Assembly (NCBI GenBank): GCA_027596195.1 | Contig: JADGJG010000104.1 | Span: forward strand, 1 to 44,146 | DNA length: 44,146 nt | From: Podochytrium sp. JEL0797 | Taxonomy: Eukaryota; Chytridiomycota; Chytridiomycetes; Chytridiales; Chytriomycetaceae | Direction of reading: 5' to 3' | In this document: positions 31,703 to 40,221 of the stretch, piece after piece | How positions within the stretch are numbered: the first letter of the stretch is position 1 | How the letters are laid out: every line of letters begins with the position of its first letter | The notes under the pieces: generated by a model | Database searches by the model: none | What the model was told of the DNA's origin: nothing | The model's input: the letters and a program-made list of their open reading frames with translations, nothing else | Program-made: the position numbers and the translations under genes

Positions 31703-32281
31703 ATGGCCTTCCTACTCCTGACTGCTCTCTCTCTTGGCGCCTCCGCCACCCCACAGCATGACATGGGAATGGACATGAGCGGCAGTGGCAGCGGCAGCAA
31801 CGGCCCCGTCTGCCAAATGATGTACGTGTATCTGCACCAAGATCTCTGCGGGCTCTATCTCTTTGAGAACGCCCAACCCAAAAACAATGGAGAATACGTG
31901 GCTGGGCTACTGGGCACCGCTCTCCTCGCTTTTACGACGCTTTGGCTCGAATCATTCACGCGCAAGGTGGTGAAAGCCCGGCGGGTGCTCGTCAAGAGCC
32001 AGGAAGCTGTGAAGCTCCAGGGCGAAACATGCTGCTCGGAACCAGTGGTGCCCAAACCCAAGATCAGCCGGCTGGCAGGGTTCAAGGACCAATCGTATCT
32101 CGCACATTTGGGGATCAAATATCCGCTCGTGTTTGTTGGGATTTTGATGCGGTATGCATTGATGCTGATTGTCATGACGTTCAACCTCGGGATCATTCTC
32201 GCGGCGTGTTTTGGGTTCACGGTTGGGTCGATTTTGTTCCAAAACACTGCGACGGAGCTGTTGTTGGATTGCTGCGCTTGA
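31703..32281 (+). CDS. CTR-family copper transporter (unpaired, short form)
   Basis: 192 aa, single exon. Signal-like leader, then HDMGMDMSG as outer Met motif, TM1 (VAGLLGTALLAFTTLWL), and a cytosolic loop with a CC pair (GETCCSEP) absent from the other copies. TM2 has MLIVM, TM3 has GFTVG, and the C-terminus is LLLDCCA. An in-frame non-ATG frame extends to 31667; the ATG at 31703 opens directly with the leader and lies after the promoter element. More similar to the gene at 32458 than to the paired CTRs. Has no b561 partner. Confidence 0.92.
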   Translation: MAFLLLTALSLGASATPQHDMGMDMSGSGSGSNGPVCQMMYVYLHQDLCGLYLFENAQPKNNGEYVAGLLGTALLAFTTLWLESFTRKVVKARRVLVKSQEAVKLQGETCCSEPVVPKPKISRLAGFKDQSYLAHLGIKYPLVFVGILMRYALMLIVMTFNLGIILAACFGFTVGSILFQNTATELLLDCCA

Positions 32282-32405
32282 GAAATGCATGAATAAACAT
32301 ACAGGTTATGAGATTACAGATATCCCACACATCTGCATCATTATCATTCATGCGAACTTCACGGGTTGTATTTGTTTGTCCAGTTGAACCCTGCTCCCCC
32401 AGTTT

Positions 32406-32418
32406 GAGGGATTTTTGC
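32406..32418. promoter_or_regulatory. 13-bp copper-cluster element, CTR at 32458
   Basis: GAGGGATTTTTGC on the + strand, 39 bp before the ATG at 32458. It continues as TTTTTGCTC, close to the TTTGCTC core of Mac1-type copper sites known from yeast. Confidence 0.8.
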
Positions 32419-32457
32419 TCTTTTGATACCCCGCCCTTGGATAAAACAAGACTAAAA

Positions 32458-33006
32458 ATGAAGCGATCCCTTCTGATTTCACTGCTCTTCACAACGCTTG
32501 TCGTACTTGCCGCCCCACAACACGACGGCCATGACATGAGCAACACGGGTGGAGGCATGGACATGCCCACCATCGATACAGGCTCCAAATCCTCCTGCCC
32601 CTCCATGATCATGTACCTCCACGCCGACATGTGCGGAATCATCCTCTTTGAATCCTTCAACCCCTCGAACGCGGGTGAATACATTGGCGGGTTGGTGCTT
32701 GTGGCCGCCATGTCGTTTTTGGCCGTCTGGCTCGATGCGTGTCGTCTCAAAGTGGTCAAGGCGAGACGGGCAGCCATGATGCTCGTGGATACGATCAAGA
32801 GCGGCAAGAGGGACAAGGCGTATTTGTTTCACGTGGGTGTCACGTCGACGTTGACGTTTGTGGGCATCTTTCTGCGGTATCTTGTGATGCTGATTATTAT
32901 GACGTACAATGTGGGGATTATTTTGGCGGCGTGTTTTGGGTTCACGCTCGGTGCGTTTTGGGTGGATGAGTGGGAGGAGGATGTGATGGTGGAGAAGTGT
33001 TGCTGA
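32458..33006 (+). CDS. CTR-family copper transporter (unpaired, shortest form)
   Basis: 182 aa, single exon. Leader about 1 to 18, outer segment rich in His and Met (HDGHDMSNTGGGMDM), TM1 (IGGLVLVAAMSFLAVWL), and a short basic loop. TM2 has MLIIM (MxxxM kept), TM3 is VGIILAACFGFTLGAFW with GxxxG, and the acidic tail ends in EKCC. It is the tandem relative of the gene at 31703, with the same MYLHADMCGIILFE-type motif before TM1. Cu(I) import at the plasma membrane or release from a vacuole-like store are both possible for this family. Confidence 0.92.
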   Translation: MKRSLLISLLFTTLVVLAAPQHDGHDMSNTGGGMDMPTIDTGSKSSCPSMIMYLHADMCGIILFESFNPSNAGEYIGGLVLVAAMSFLAVWLDACRLKVVKARRAAMMLVDTIKSGKRDKAYLFHVGVTSTLTFVGIFLRYLVMLIIMTYNVGIILAACFGFTLGAFWVDEWEEDVMVEKCC

Positions 33007-33071
33007 TTGGATTGCTTCTATTAAGTACATAAATAACTTTGTATTGTTATCATGCCCACGTTAGTCCTCCG

Positions 33072-33084
33072 GCAAAAATCACTC
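33072..33084. promoter_or_regulatory. One-mismatch copy of the 13-bp copper-cluster element
   Basis: GCAAAAATCACTC on the + strand differs from the exact element at one base. It lies between the 3' ends of a CTR (33006) and b561 copy 3 (33202), where no gene starts. It may be the relic of a lost gene or chance. Nothing else is seen in 33007..33201. Confidence 0.45.
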
Positions 33085-33201
33085 AAATCAGGTGACCACT
33101 CAATTGTCTTACAAATCGCAGAAACCCCCGTCTTCTTCTCCGTTTCGATGATACAACGAGTTAAATGATTTTATTTTATCATACGTGCACTCAATTATTG
33201 T

Positions 33202-33951
33202 TCAAAGCTGGACAAAGAAAGTCGCAATCCCCTGAAACAGCAACACAATCGACCCCCCCGCCGCATACTGCGCCATATTGGAGTTTGGCAAGTACCCCGC
33301 CATTTCCATCCCCGACATGCTCATTGTCGCGTTCGCAACTTGGTCCGGGGTCGATGAAGACGCCAAATCCGACGACTGCATGTCTTGAAGCCCCATCGCA
33401 CAGGCGGCGAGTCCGGCGAGGTAGATGGCCTTGCCGAGGAAGACATGGTACTTTTTGGGCGCACCCGCGAGCTTGGTGGCGAGCTGGATGATCCAGAGCG
33501 AGAGGATGACAATGCCGACCCACGAATGGGGCGAGTAGACGTGGTAGTAGGGGAACACGAGCGGGTCGCCCGACAGGTTCTTGTAGTACACGATGGCAAC
33601 AAGTGCACCTGTGGCGAGAAGGATCCCGGCAAAGTGGAGGACAATGTGGATGAGGGTCTTGGTGGTGCGGTTTGCAATGAGGGTGCCAAAGAAGGGAACG
33701 TCGGTGAAGACGAGGATGCTTTCTTGCGTGCAGATGAGCACAAAGAGGGACATGCCGAGGGCATGGAGACCAAACAGGTTCGCTTCGACGAGACCGAGAC
33801 CACCCTCGGCGTTGTAGGTCCAGAGGAACAGGATCACAAAGAAGATGACTGTGAAGATCCGGGCGAGGATCCAGAGGGCGATCGGGAAGACAGCTTGCTT
33901 GGTGGCTGGGGCCTCATCGGAGGCAGCGACGGCGGTTGTGGCCTTGAACAT
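33202..33951 (-). CDS. Cytochrome b561 family membrane reductase (copy 3)
   Basis: Single exon, 249 aa, six helices, all four heme-ligand histidines of the b561 core. The outer loop between helices 5 and 6 reads MSMSGMEMAG as in copy 2, while the N-terminus (MFKATTAVAASDEAPATK) matches copy 1. It thus looks like a mosaic of the other two. Head-to-head with the CTR at 34195, 243 bp between start codons, and the 13-bp element is 8 bp before its ATG exactly as in copy 1. The whole intergenic region aligns with that between copy 1 and the decayed CTR. Confidence 0.9.
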   Translation of the reverse strand: MFKATTAVAASDEAPATKQAVFPIALWILARIFTVIFFVILFLWTYNAEGGLGLVEANLFGLHALGMSLFVLICTQESILVFTDVPFFGTLIANRTTKTLIHIVLHFAGILLATGALVAIVYYKNLSGDPLVFPYYHVYSPHSWVGIVILSLWIIQLATKLAGAPKKYHVFLGKAIYLAGLAACAMGLQDMQSSDLASSSTPDQVANATMSMSGMEMAGYLPNSNMAQYAAGGSIVLLFQGIATFFVQL

Positions 33952-33959
33952 TGTGAGGT

Positions 33960-33972
33960 GAGGGATTTTTGC
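33960..33972. promoter_or_regulatory. 13-bp copper-cluster element, b561 copy 3
   Basis: GAGGGATTTTTGC on the + strand, 8 bp upstream of the minus-strand ATG at 33951. Confidence 0.8.
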
Positions 33973-34163
33973 TGCTTTTTTGGGAGGGGAAAATAGAAAA
34001 ACCAGCATGCCAACGAGATTTTCGCCTCCTCACGTGCCGAAGTGGCAAAAACGTCTCAAATTAATCAAATCGACGATAGCGTGCTCGAACTGCTTCGAAA
34101 TTCCCCCGGCTTGGTGGAGATCCAGAGCGTGGAGATTCCCAAATGGAATTTTTCGCAGCCTCC

Positions 34164-34176
34164 GCAAAAATCCCTC
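34164..34176. promoter_or_regulatory. 13-bp copper-cluster element, CTR at 34195
   Basis: GCAAAAATCCCTC on the + strand, 18 bp before the ATG at 34195, the same spacing as at the decayed CTR. Confidence 0.8.
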
Positions 34177-34194
34177 AACCGTGTCGGCCGAACA

Positions 34195-34851
34195 ATGACA
34201 CTTATTTTCCCATTGGCTGTCATTCTCTCGTGCATCCTCTCAGTCAATGCTTCTCCAGTCCCCCACTCGATGGGAGGAATGAACATGGGCAGCGGAAGCT
34301 CAATGGACATGGGTAACTCCAGCAGTGTCTGCGGCTCCATGTTCCTGCACCAGGCCGTCTGTGACACGATCCTGTTTAGCGCTTTCCAACCCACAAATGT
34401 GGGCGAGTACATTGGAGGACTTGTGTTGACGGCTCTGATGGCTTTTCTGGCCGTCGCGGCTGACTCTTATCGCCGCAAACGGATCCAGGCACGCAAGGCT
34501 CATATCAAACGGCAAATGGCTGACACTCTTTCCAAGCAAGCGGCTGTGAATGAGTGCTGCGAGATCCAGGTCTCGAGCGAACCCACCACGGACTCGCCTG
34601 CAAAAGGCAAAAGTGAAGACTCGGACTCCACGTTCAATCAGTTCACTCTCGCCAAAGATCCTTCCTACTCGTGGCATGTGCTTGTCAAATCTGTCCTCAC
34701 GTTCTGCAGCATTTTGCTGCGTTATCTTGTGATGTTGATTGTCATGACTTTCAATGTTGGTTTGATTTTGGCAGCGTGTTTGGGGTTCACGCTAGGATCG
34801 TATTTTTGTGACGATGTGGAGGGAGAGGTGTTACTTGATTGTTGTGTTTGA
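34195..34851 (+). CDS. CTR-family high-affinity copper transporter (paired, long form)
   Basis: 218 aa, single exon. Leader, then the Met-rich outer region MGGMNMGSGSSMDMG, TM1 (IGGLVLTALMAFLAVAA), and a cytosolic loop of about 80 residues ending in NQFTLAKDPSYSWHVL. TM2 has MLIVM, TM3 is GLILAACLGFTLGSYF with GxxxG, and the C-terminal DCCV pair probably passes copper to chaperones. The frame is open upstream to 34042, but that would read through the promoter element. The intact partner of the decayed copy at 10392. Its stop codon is only 3 bp from the stop of the convergent gene at 34855. Confidence 0.93.
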   Translation: MTLIFPLAVILSCILSVNASPVPHSMGGMNMGSGSSMDMGNSSSVCGSMFLHQAVCDTILFSAFQPTNVGEYIGGLVLTALMAFLAVAADSYRRKRIQARKAHIKRQMADTLSKQAAVNECCEIQVSSEPTTDSPAKGKSEDSDSTFNQFTLAKDPSYSWHVLVKSVLTFCSILLRYLVMLIVMTFNVGLILAACLGFTLGSYFCDDVEGEVLLDCCV

Positions 34852-34854
34852 ATT

Positions 34855-35721
34855 TCAAAACGAATGCCCCATAAATATAACTTGAATGACCCCCGCTGGA
34901 ATCTCGCCCACAAAATCATTCCCGTTCGTGTACAGCTTGGTCAATCTCTCCAGCTTTCCCAATCCATCTGGCAAGCACCCCGTCAACATATTATAGCTCA
35001 CATAAAGCTCCTCACACGAGACCAACTCCTCAATCTCGGCAGGAATGCAACCCGAAAACAGGTTATTCGACAGGTCCAGTTCAACGAGACGCGTTAGTTT
35101 GCACAGAGACGCGGGAATGGTGCCAGACAGGTTGTTTTGGCCGAGTCCCAGGGCTTTCAGGTTCACGAGGTTGGCGATGGTTTCAGGAATCGGCCCTTCG
35201 AGCGCGTTGTCGTCGAGAAGCAGGTGCGAGAGATGAATGCATTGCATCAGTTCATTTGGAATTTCACCCGTGATTCCGCATCGTTGGAGAGAGAGAACCG
35301 TCAAGTTCGGGAGAGAGGTGAGAACGTGTTTCGGGATCTGGCCACGAATTGGTTGATTCGACAGCTCAATGTTTGTGAGGTGGTTGAGGTTCGCGAGCTT
35401 GGTGTAGGCGAGCTGGTATTCTTTGGGGAAGTGGAAGAGGAGGAGGTCGAGGTGCGGTGCTGCTGCGGGACTCGGGGTTTCATGTTGTTTCGGCGTGGCG
35501 CCGGATGTGGCACTTGTTGAAACGGCGCGGATTAGGACTAGGCGCGCAAAATAGGGCGAGGTGAGAACGGCATCGAAGGCTTTGGAAAGGCGGCGGAAGG
35601 AGAGGGCCTTTGGCGGTGCGAGATGGGAGAAGATCTGCTGGGTGAGCTCGAGGGGAACAAGCGTCTCGAACACGCTCGTGCTTTCTCCACTGGGAGTGCC
35701 TAGGCATGTGGGGAATTGCAT
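34855..35721 (-). CDS. F-box-like protein with plant-type leucine-rich repeats (4)
   Basis: Single exon, 288 aa. F-box-like segment LVPLELTQQIFSHLAPPKAL then SFRRLSKAFDAVL and SPYFA (about 20 to 62). The family linker is LLLFHFPKEYQLAYTKL, followed by about seven LRRs (NLKALGLGQNNLSGTIPASL, LVELDLSNNLFSGCIPAEI). It is the only intronless member, perhaps after intron loss by retroposition. The 3' end is packed against the CTR gene (stop-to-stop gap 3 bp), so the two transcripts must overlap. No signal peptide. Confidence 0.82.
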   Translation of the reverse strand: MQFPTCLGTPSGESTSVFETLVPLELTQQIFSHLAPPKALSFRRLSKAFDAVLTSPYFARLVLIRAVSTSATSGATPKQHETPSPAAAPHLDLLLFHFPKEYQLAYTKLANLNHLTNIELSNQPIRGQIPKHVLTSLPNLTVLSLQRCGITGEIPNELMQCIHLSHLLLDDNALEGPIPETIANLVNLKALGLGQNNLSGTIPASLCKLTRLVELDLSNNLFSGCIPAEIEELVSCEELYVSYNMLTGCLPDGLGKLERLTKLYTNGNDFVGEIPAGVIQVIFMGHSF

Positions 35722-35930
35722 TGGTGGGAAGACAGAGAGGGGCGAATCCAGCAGATAAGATCGGCGAAATTTTGGAAAAAAATCGCGGAGAACGACCCTT
35801 GCATGGAGATGGATGGGGGCATTTTGGATTGGGTCGAATCCCCCTTCTTCACTTCCTCACTTCAAACAAAAATTGCAAACCAACAAGCTCGGAAAATCTA
35901 TATATATTTGAAGAAGGGAGCTCGCAGAGT

Positions 35931-37206
35931 TCACAGATGCGCCAAGTCAAAAGTTCCTTTGCGTCCATCCGATGCGGCCCAATATCCCGTCATCTTTCCG
36001 CCCGCAATCTTTCCACTATAATTCACAGTCAGATCCGTCCCCTCATCAAACTTGGCAATCGACTCGGCCCATTCCACCAAGGTTCCAGATTCGTGGCACT
36101 TCCCTTTCACAACCAGGTCGTCCACCAAATTCTTGCCCGTGACCACAGTTCCGTTCACAACTATCTCGAATTTCATGCGGTACTTGATGGGAACAGCGAA
36201 CGATTCTGTAACGGTTTGGGAATCCTTGGTTCCCGTCACAATGGTGATGACAGCGCATGCGGTTGTCGAGAAAGAACTAGTAAGACCAGTAACCAAAGTC
36301 TTGACCGGAGTCGAAGAAGAAATTGCGTTCTTGAACACAGCTTGCGTGTGCGTGAAGTGATTCGACGCGATCTCCGCTGCGGAGCGAAAGAGTCCTTTCA
36401 GGCCCGTCGGTTGCACGTTCTCAGTTTCTGCATTCGTTTCCTCAAGCACGGTGACGGTCGTCTTGCCGGTCGATTGTTCTGAATTGGTGTCGACTTCGGA
36501 TTGCCCGAACCCACTCCAAACTCCACCCAAGTGGGACGTTGCTGTCATATCTGAAGATGGCAGTGAATATGATGGATCGCTGGTTCCAGCGGTGAATTTG
36601 GACGAAGCCGCCAGGGACGCGTGATTCGCGGCATTGACCGTAGCGGACTCGACCACGTTCGCAGTTGAAGACGAGATTGCCATAGATGCAACATGTCCGG
36701 AGACTCCTGAAGAGATAAACCAGGATGATTAGAGAACTGTTAATGGATGTGATTCAAAATATTGGGTCACCTGCGACAGCGTTTCCCACAAGATCCCCTG
36801 CGACAATCCCACCGAGAGTATGCCCCAGTGCAACAGCGACAACTTGACCTCCCACCAGAGCCGTACCGGACTCGTCAAAAGTCTTTCCGTGATGTGATCA
36901 GCTTGAGCCCCAAACACCACGTGCTCAAATCACAGGATCTCTCACCTTTGGCAGCACAGCCAGCTTCCTTCTCGCAACCTCTTTAATCAGCTCATCGTGA
37001 GACCAATACTCGCGCCTTGAAACTTTGGCGCTCTTCGCGATTCCAAAAACTGCGAGAGGCGAGAGCAGGGCCAAGTTGATGCTGGATCCAACGATGCGAG
37101 AGTTGGCTACGGCAATCGTCTTTCTCGACTCTTTCTCGGCCAGGAGGAGAGTTGCGTCGTCAAGGGTAACGAGGGGGACCTTGTCGCTCGTGACTGGCCG
37201 AAACAT
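35931..37206 (-). CDS. Unrecognised three-gene family, member 1
   Basis: Exons are 37206..36946, 36882..36771 and 36706..35931, giving 382 aa. Layout: an N-terminal segment with SRIVGSSINLALLSPLAV and a conserved DELIKEVARRKL; a Gly-rich hydrophobic stretch (GGQVVAVALGHTLGGIVAGD) resembling a glycine zipper; a Ser/Thr-rich region with GVWSGFG; and a C-terminal domain of probable beta strands (YRMKFEIVVNG, NLVDDLVVKG, LTVNYSGKIAGGKMTGYWAA, SDGRKGTFDLAH). I recognise no family. The repeated short strands with G-W suggest a small beta-barrel or calycin-like fold, which is a guess. An in-frame ATG at 37284 would add 26 residues. Confidence 0.7.
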
Positions 37207-37635
37207 CGGAAATGGATTCGATAATTTTTCGGATCGCCAAGCCAAGTCCAAGTTGCTGTTGCACAAGCTGAGAAACGAGATCATTCTTTGACCCAGGGTG
37301 CATTGCCTCCTTGTCTCCTATTCAAATATGCGGAAACGGAGAAGAAACGGACGCGCCGGACGCGAGGCCCAAACGTAAAGGGAGACCGTATATTTGGCCG
37401 CACTAAATCAAGTGCCGGATTTCTTCTGTTACCATTCAAACCCAATTTACTCTCTCAGCTCGATATCGACTCTGTTGTGATTAAAAATTAAAATTTAATT
37501 ATTCCTGAATCTCCGCCCGAAGAAGGTTCGTTTCCAGCCACCTTTTGGGTTCAGCTTTTCGCCGGCTTCTGAATATCCTGAACCCAGCTTTGCTATTCGC
37601 TTCTCGAGAACGGAACGAGTAAAACTTTCCTTCAA
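37207..37635. promoter_or_regulatory. Divergent spacer between family members 1 and 2
   Basis: 429 bp with no supported gene. It must hold both promoters; no clear TATA box or shared word found. Confidence 0.4.
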
Positions 37636-38619
37636 ATGCGTACCGCTACCCCCCAATCCACCGCCCTCCTCGCATCATTGAGCACCCCCTCCCTGCTTGA
37701 ATATGAAATGGAGTCCAGAGAGACCACATTTGTTGTCCCTTCCCGTGCTGCTCACGCCAACATCACGCTCCTGCTTCCCTCACGTATTTCATTATCGGGA
37801 ATAGCAACCTCGGGCTTGTTTGTGTGTGGACAGAGTTGGTCTCGTGAACAGCTGATGGAGGAAGTGTCGACAAGAAAGCTACACGTGCTATCCGAGAATG
37901 CGTCTCGCAAGCCATCTCCCCGACACATGCGCCGCGGATCCACCATCGGAAACTCCTCGATCGAGTTGGATGGGACGTGGAGAGGGTTCGGCTGCACTCA
38001 AGTCGAACCAGTCACTACAGCACCAAGACAAGAATCTCGCCAAGAGACGGAGCGATCGAAATTCGAAGCGACTCTGGCGGCGGGTTCCCGGACGACTTGC
38101 AAATTTCGGACATTCGTCCAACGCGCCACCAAACTTGCGTCCACGCATGTTATTCGCACTCAGCGAGGAATTAAGGAAGCATTCAATTTGTCACGTCTGC
38201 TTAGGGAGTTGGTGGTGGCTTTTGAGGTACCTGCATTCAACATGCACGAAAGAAAAATCTGCTCCAAACTTGCTCCTCGTTCCGAGCCAATCATCTTAGC
38301 CATCACGGCTGCGACTGGGAGAAGAGGCTCTCAACATGTAACTGAGTCGTTCATGGCACCCATCAAGTACAAAATGGGATTTGTGATGTTTGCGAGGGGC
38401 TCAGTTGTCACTGGGGTCAACACGGTGGACGGGCTTGGGATCAAGGGAACATGCAACGCGTCAGACAGAGTAGTTGAATGGACGGAATCTATATCTAATG
38501 CTAATGGTGGGAGGGAGCTGACTGTGTCATATCGGGGCAAGGTGGCGCGAGGCGTGATGAAGGGTGACTGGGTCGCATCGGATGGACGGCGCGGCGACTT
38601 TGCTCTTTTTCATATCTAG
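37636..38619 (+). CDS. Unrecognised three-gene family, member 2
   Basis: Single exon, 327 aa. The N-terminal motif WSREQLMEEVSTRKL aligns with DELIKEVARRKL of member 1, and GTWRGFG starts the C-terminal domain: YKMGFVMFARGSVVTGVNTV, VVEWTESI, LTVSYRGKVARGVMKGDWVA, SDGRRGDFALFH. The glycine-zipper segment of members 1 and 3 is missing, exactly the part carried by a separate exon in member 1. Being intronless and lacking that exon, it may descend from a processed transcript with exon skipping. Function unknown. Confidence 0.7.
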   Translation: MRTATPQSTALLASLSTPSLLEYEMESRETTFVVPSRAAHANITLLLPSRISLSGIATSGLFVCGQSWSREQLMEEVSTRKLHVLSENASRKPSPRHMRRGSTIGNSSIELDGTWRGFGCTQVEPVTTAPRQESRQETERSKFEATLAAGSRTTCKFRTFVQRATKLASTHVIRTQRGIKEAFNLSRLLRELVVAFEVPAFNMHERKICSKLAPRSEPIILAITAATGRRGSQHVTESFMAPIKYKMGFVMFARGSVVTGVNTVDGLGIKGTCNASDRVVEWTESISNANGGRELTVSYRGKVARGVMKGDWVASDGRRGDFALFHI

Positions 38620-38697
38620 GAATCCGAGATGAATATTCAATCCCCCTTTATTCTTACTTTTGGGATCAATTCATTAGCAAAGACACAAATAAAAAAA

Positions 38698-40059
38698 ATG
38701 CCACTTTGGAAACGCAAACCGCCGACGCAGAAGCCACTCGGTGTCCCCTCTGCAGCAAGTCTCTCATCCATCAACGATGGGGTGAGACCGCCTTGCGCAT
38801 GTTAATTCCGACTGACGTTCCCCCAAAAAGACGCTGCTTGAAATCGAACGAGAATGCCGCAAGAGCCACAAGAAGGCGATCGCAAAGGTTATTGGCTCCT
38901 CGTCAAAGCTGCTCTACAAGTCTCCGATCGCAATCATGTCCATCGCGAAGTCGGGGTTGGCCACGCAACAAACCTTCATGGATCATTCTGACATTTTGAA
39001 GGAAGTGAAGCGGAGAGGCCTGACTCCTTTGGAACAGGTTTGCTCGCCTTATTATAAATTGTCACATCTTGACTCATATTACCGCGAAAACAACAGGAAT
39101 CGAACGAGAATATTTACGTCATGATCGCTGGTCAGCTCGTTGCCGTTGCAGTCGGCCACAAAATGGGCGAACGAGTCGCGAATACCGTTGTTGAGCCACT
39201 CATTTCGCACTTTGGCGGCTTCGCAATCGAAGCCATGACCGAAAAGTTTACGGAGATGCTGGCCGAGAACGCGACGGAGAATTACTTCCAGGCGATTTTG
39301 TTGAAGGCCCACATCAAGATTCCGGGATTCAACGTTCCCAAGAAGGAATCTGCGGCCGGGAAGGAATCCGCAGCTGGACAGACTCCCGTGTTGCCTCCTC
39401 GGCAGCCTGATGTGGGCCAGAACCCGACGCCGCCAATTACGACTGGAACTCCTGCTCTCCCACCGTCTGGAAACATTTCCCGAGCCAAAACGATTGTCAA
39501 CTCAACGGTCGAAATGGCTGCGAGTGCCTTCTCTTCGGGCATCACGACAGCCAACAGCATAGCAACCACCATGCTCCAACGAACTCGAAGCGCGAAACAT
39601 CTCGAAGACGCGAGCACCAAACCACCCTTAAACAAATCCTCACACTTTTCGGGAACCTGGATCGGCTTTGGCGAAGAAATTGAAATCGTGGTGGTTGACC
39701 AACTCGACCCCGAAGAAGATGCCAAACTGGCCGCGTTGCAAAACAAGATTGGGGCCCCTGAAACAGATGACCGAGGTGGAAGACAAGGGGTTTGCGTTGT
39801 GGCGCGTTATCGCATGGAGTTTGAGTTCAAGTTTGACGCTGATTTCGAACTGAATGGGAGAAATTGCGTGGATGATTTGACTGTGAATGGCGTGTTGAGC
39901 GAGAATGGGTTCTTTGTGGACTTTGGGGAGACGGCGGTTGGAACTGGGGGAGAGCAGGTCATGGTTGTGTATCGCGGCCGCATTGGCGGTGGACAGTTGA
40001 TTGGCGAGTGGGTGTCGTCGGATGGTCGCCAGGGGTTGTTTAGGCTGAAGCACATGTAA
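38698..40059 (+). CDS. Unrecognised three-gene family, member 3
   Basis: Exons are 38698..38781, 38831..39037 and 39097..40059, giving 417 aa. A basic N-terminus (MPLWKRKPPTQKP) precedes AKVIGSSSKLLYKSPIAIMS and DILKEVKRRGL, the Gly-rich hydrophobic stretch AGQLVAVAVGHKMGERVA, and a Pro-rich linker with a small repeat (KESAAGKESAAG). The C-terminal domain begins GTWIGFG and has the strands YRMEFEFKFDADFELNGRNC, VDDLTVNG, VVYRGRIGGGQLIGEWVS and SDGRQGLFRLKH. The first intron is 49 nt, the shortest here. No signal peptide. Function unknown. Confidence 0.72.
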
Positions 40060-40221
40060 AGGATTAAAGGTCGAATCGGAATTTCAATTAGTTCGCGTTT
40101 TCAATCCGTCGCGGGAATCAGCTTCTGCTTTGAAAATCACTCATTGCGTCTACTTTATTTTTGGTGTACGCGTTTTAGTCACTCCTGCGGTAGTCTTGAA
40201 CTTCACTCGAACTTTCCCTTT

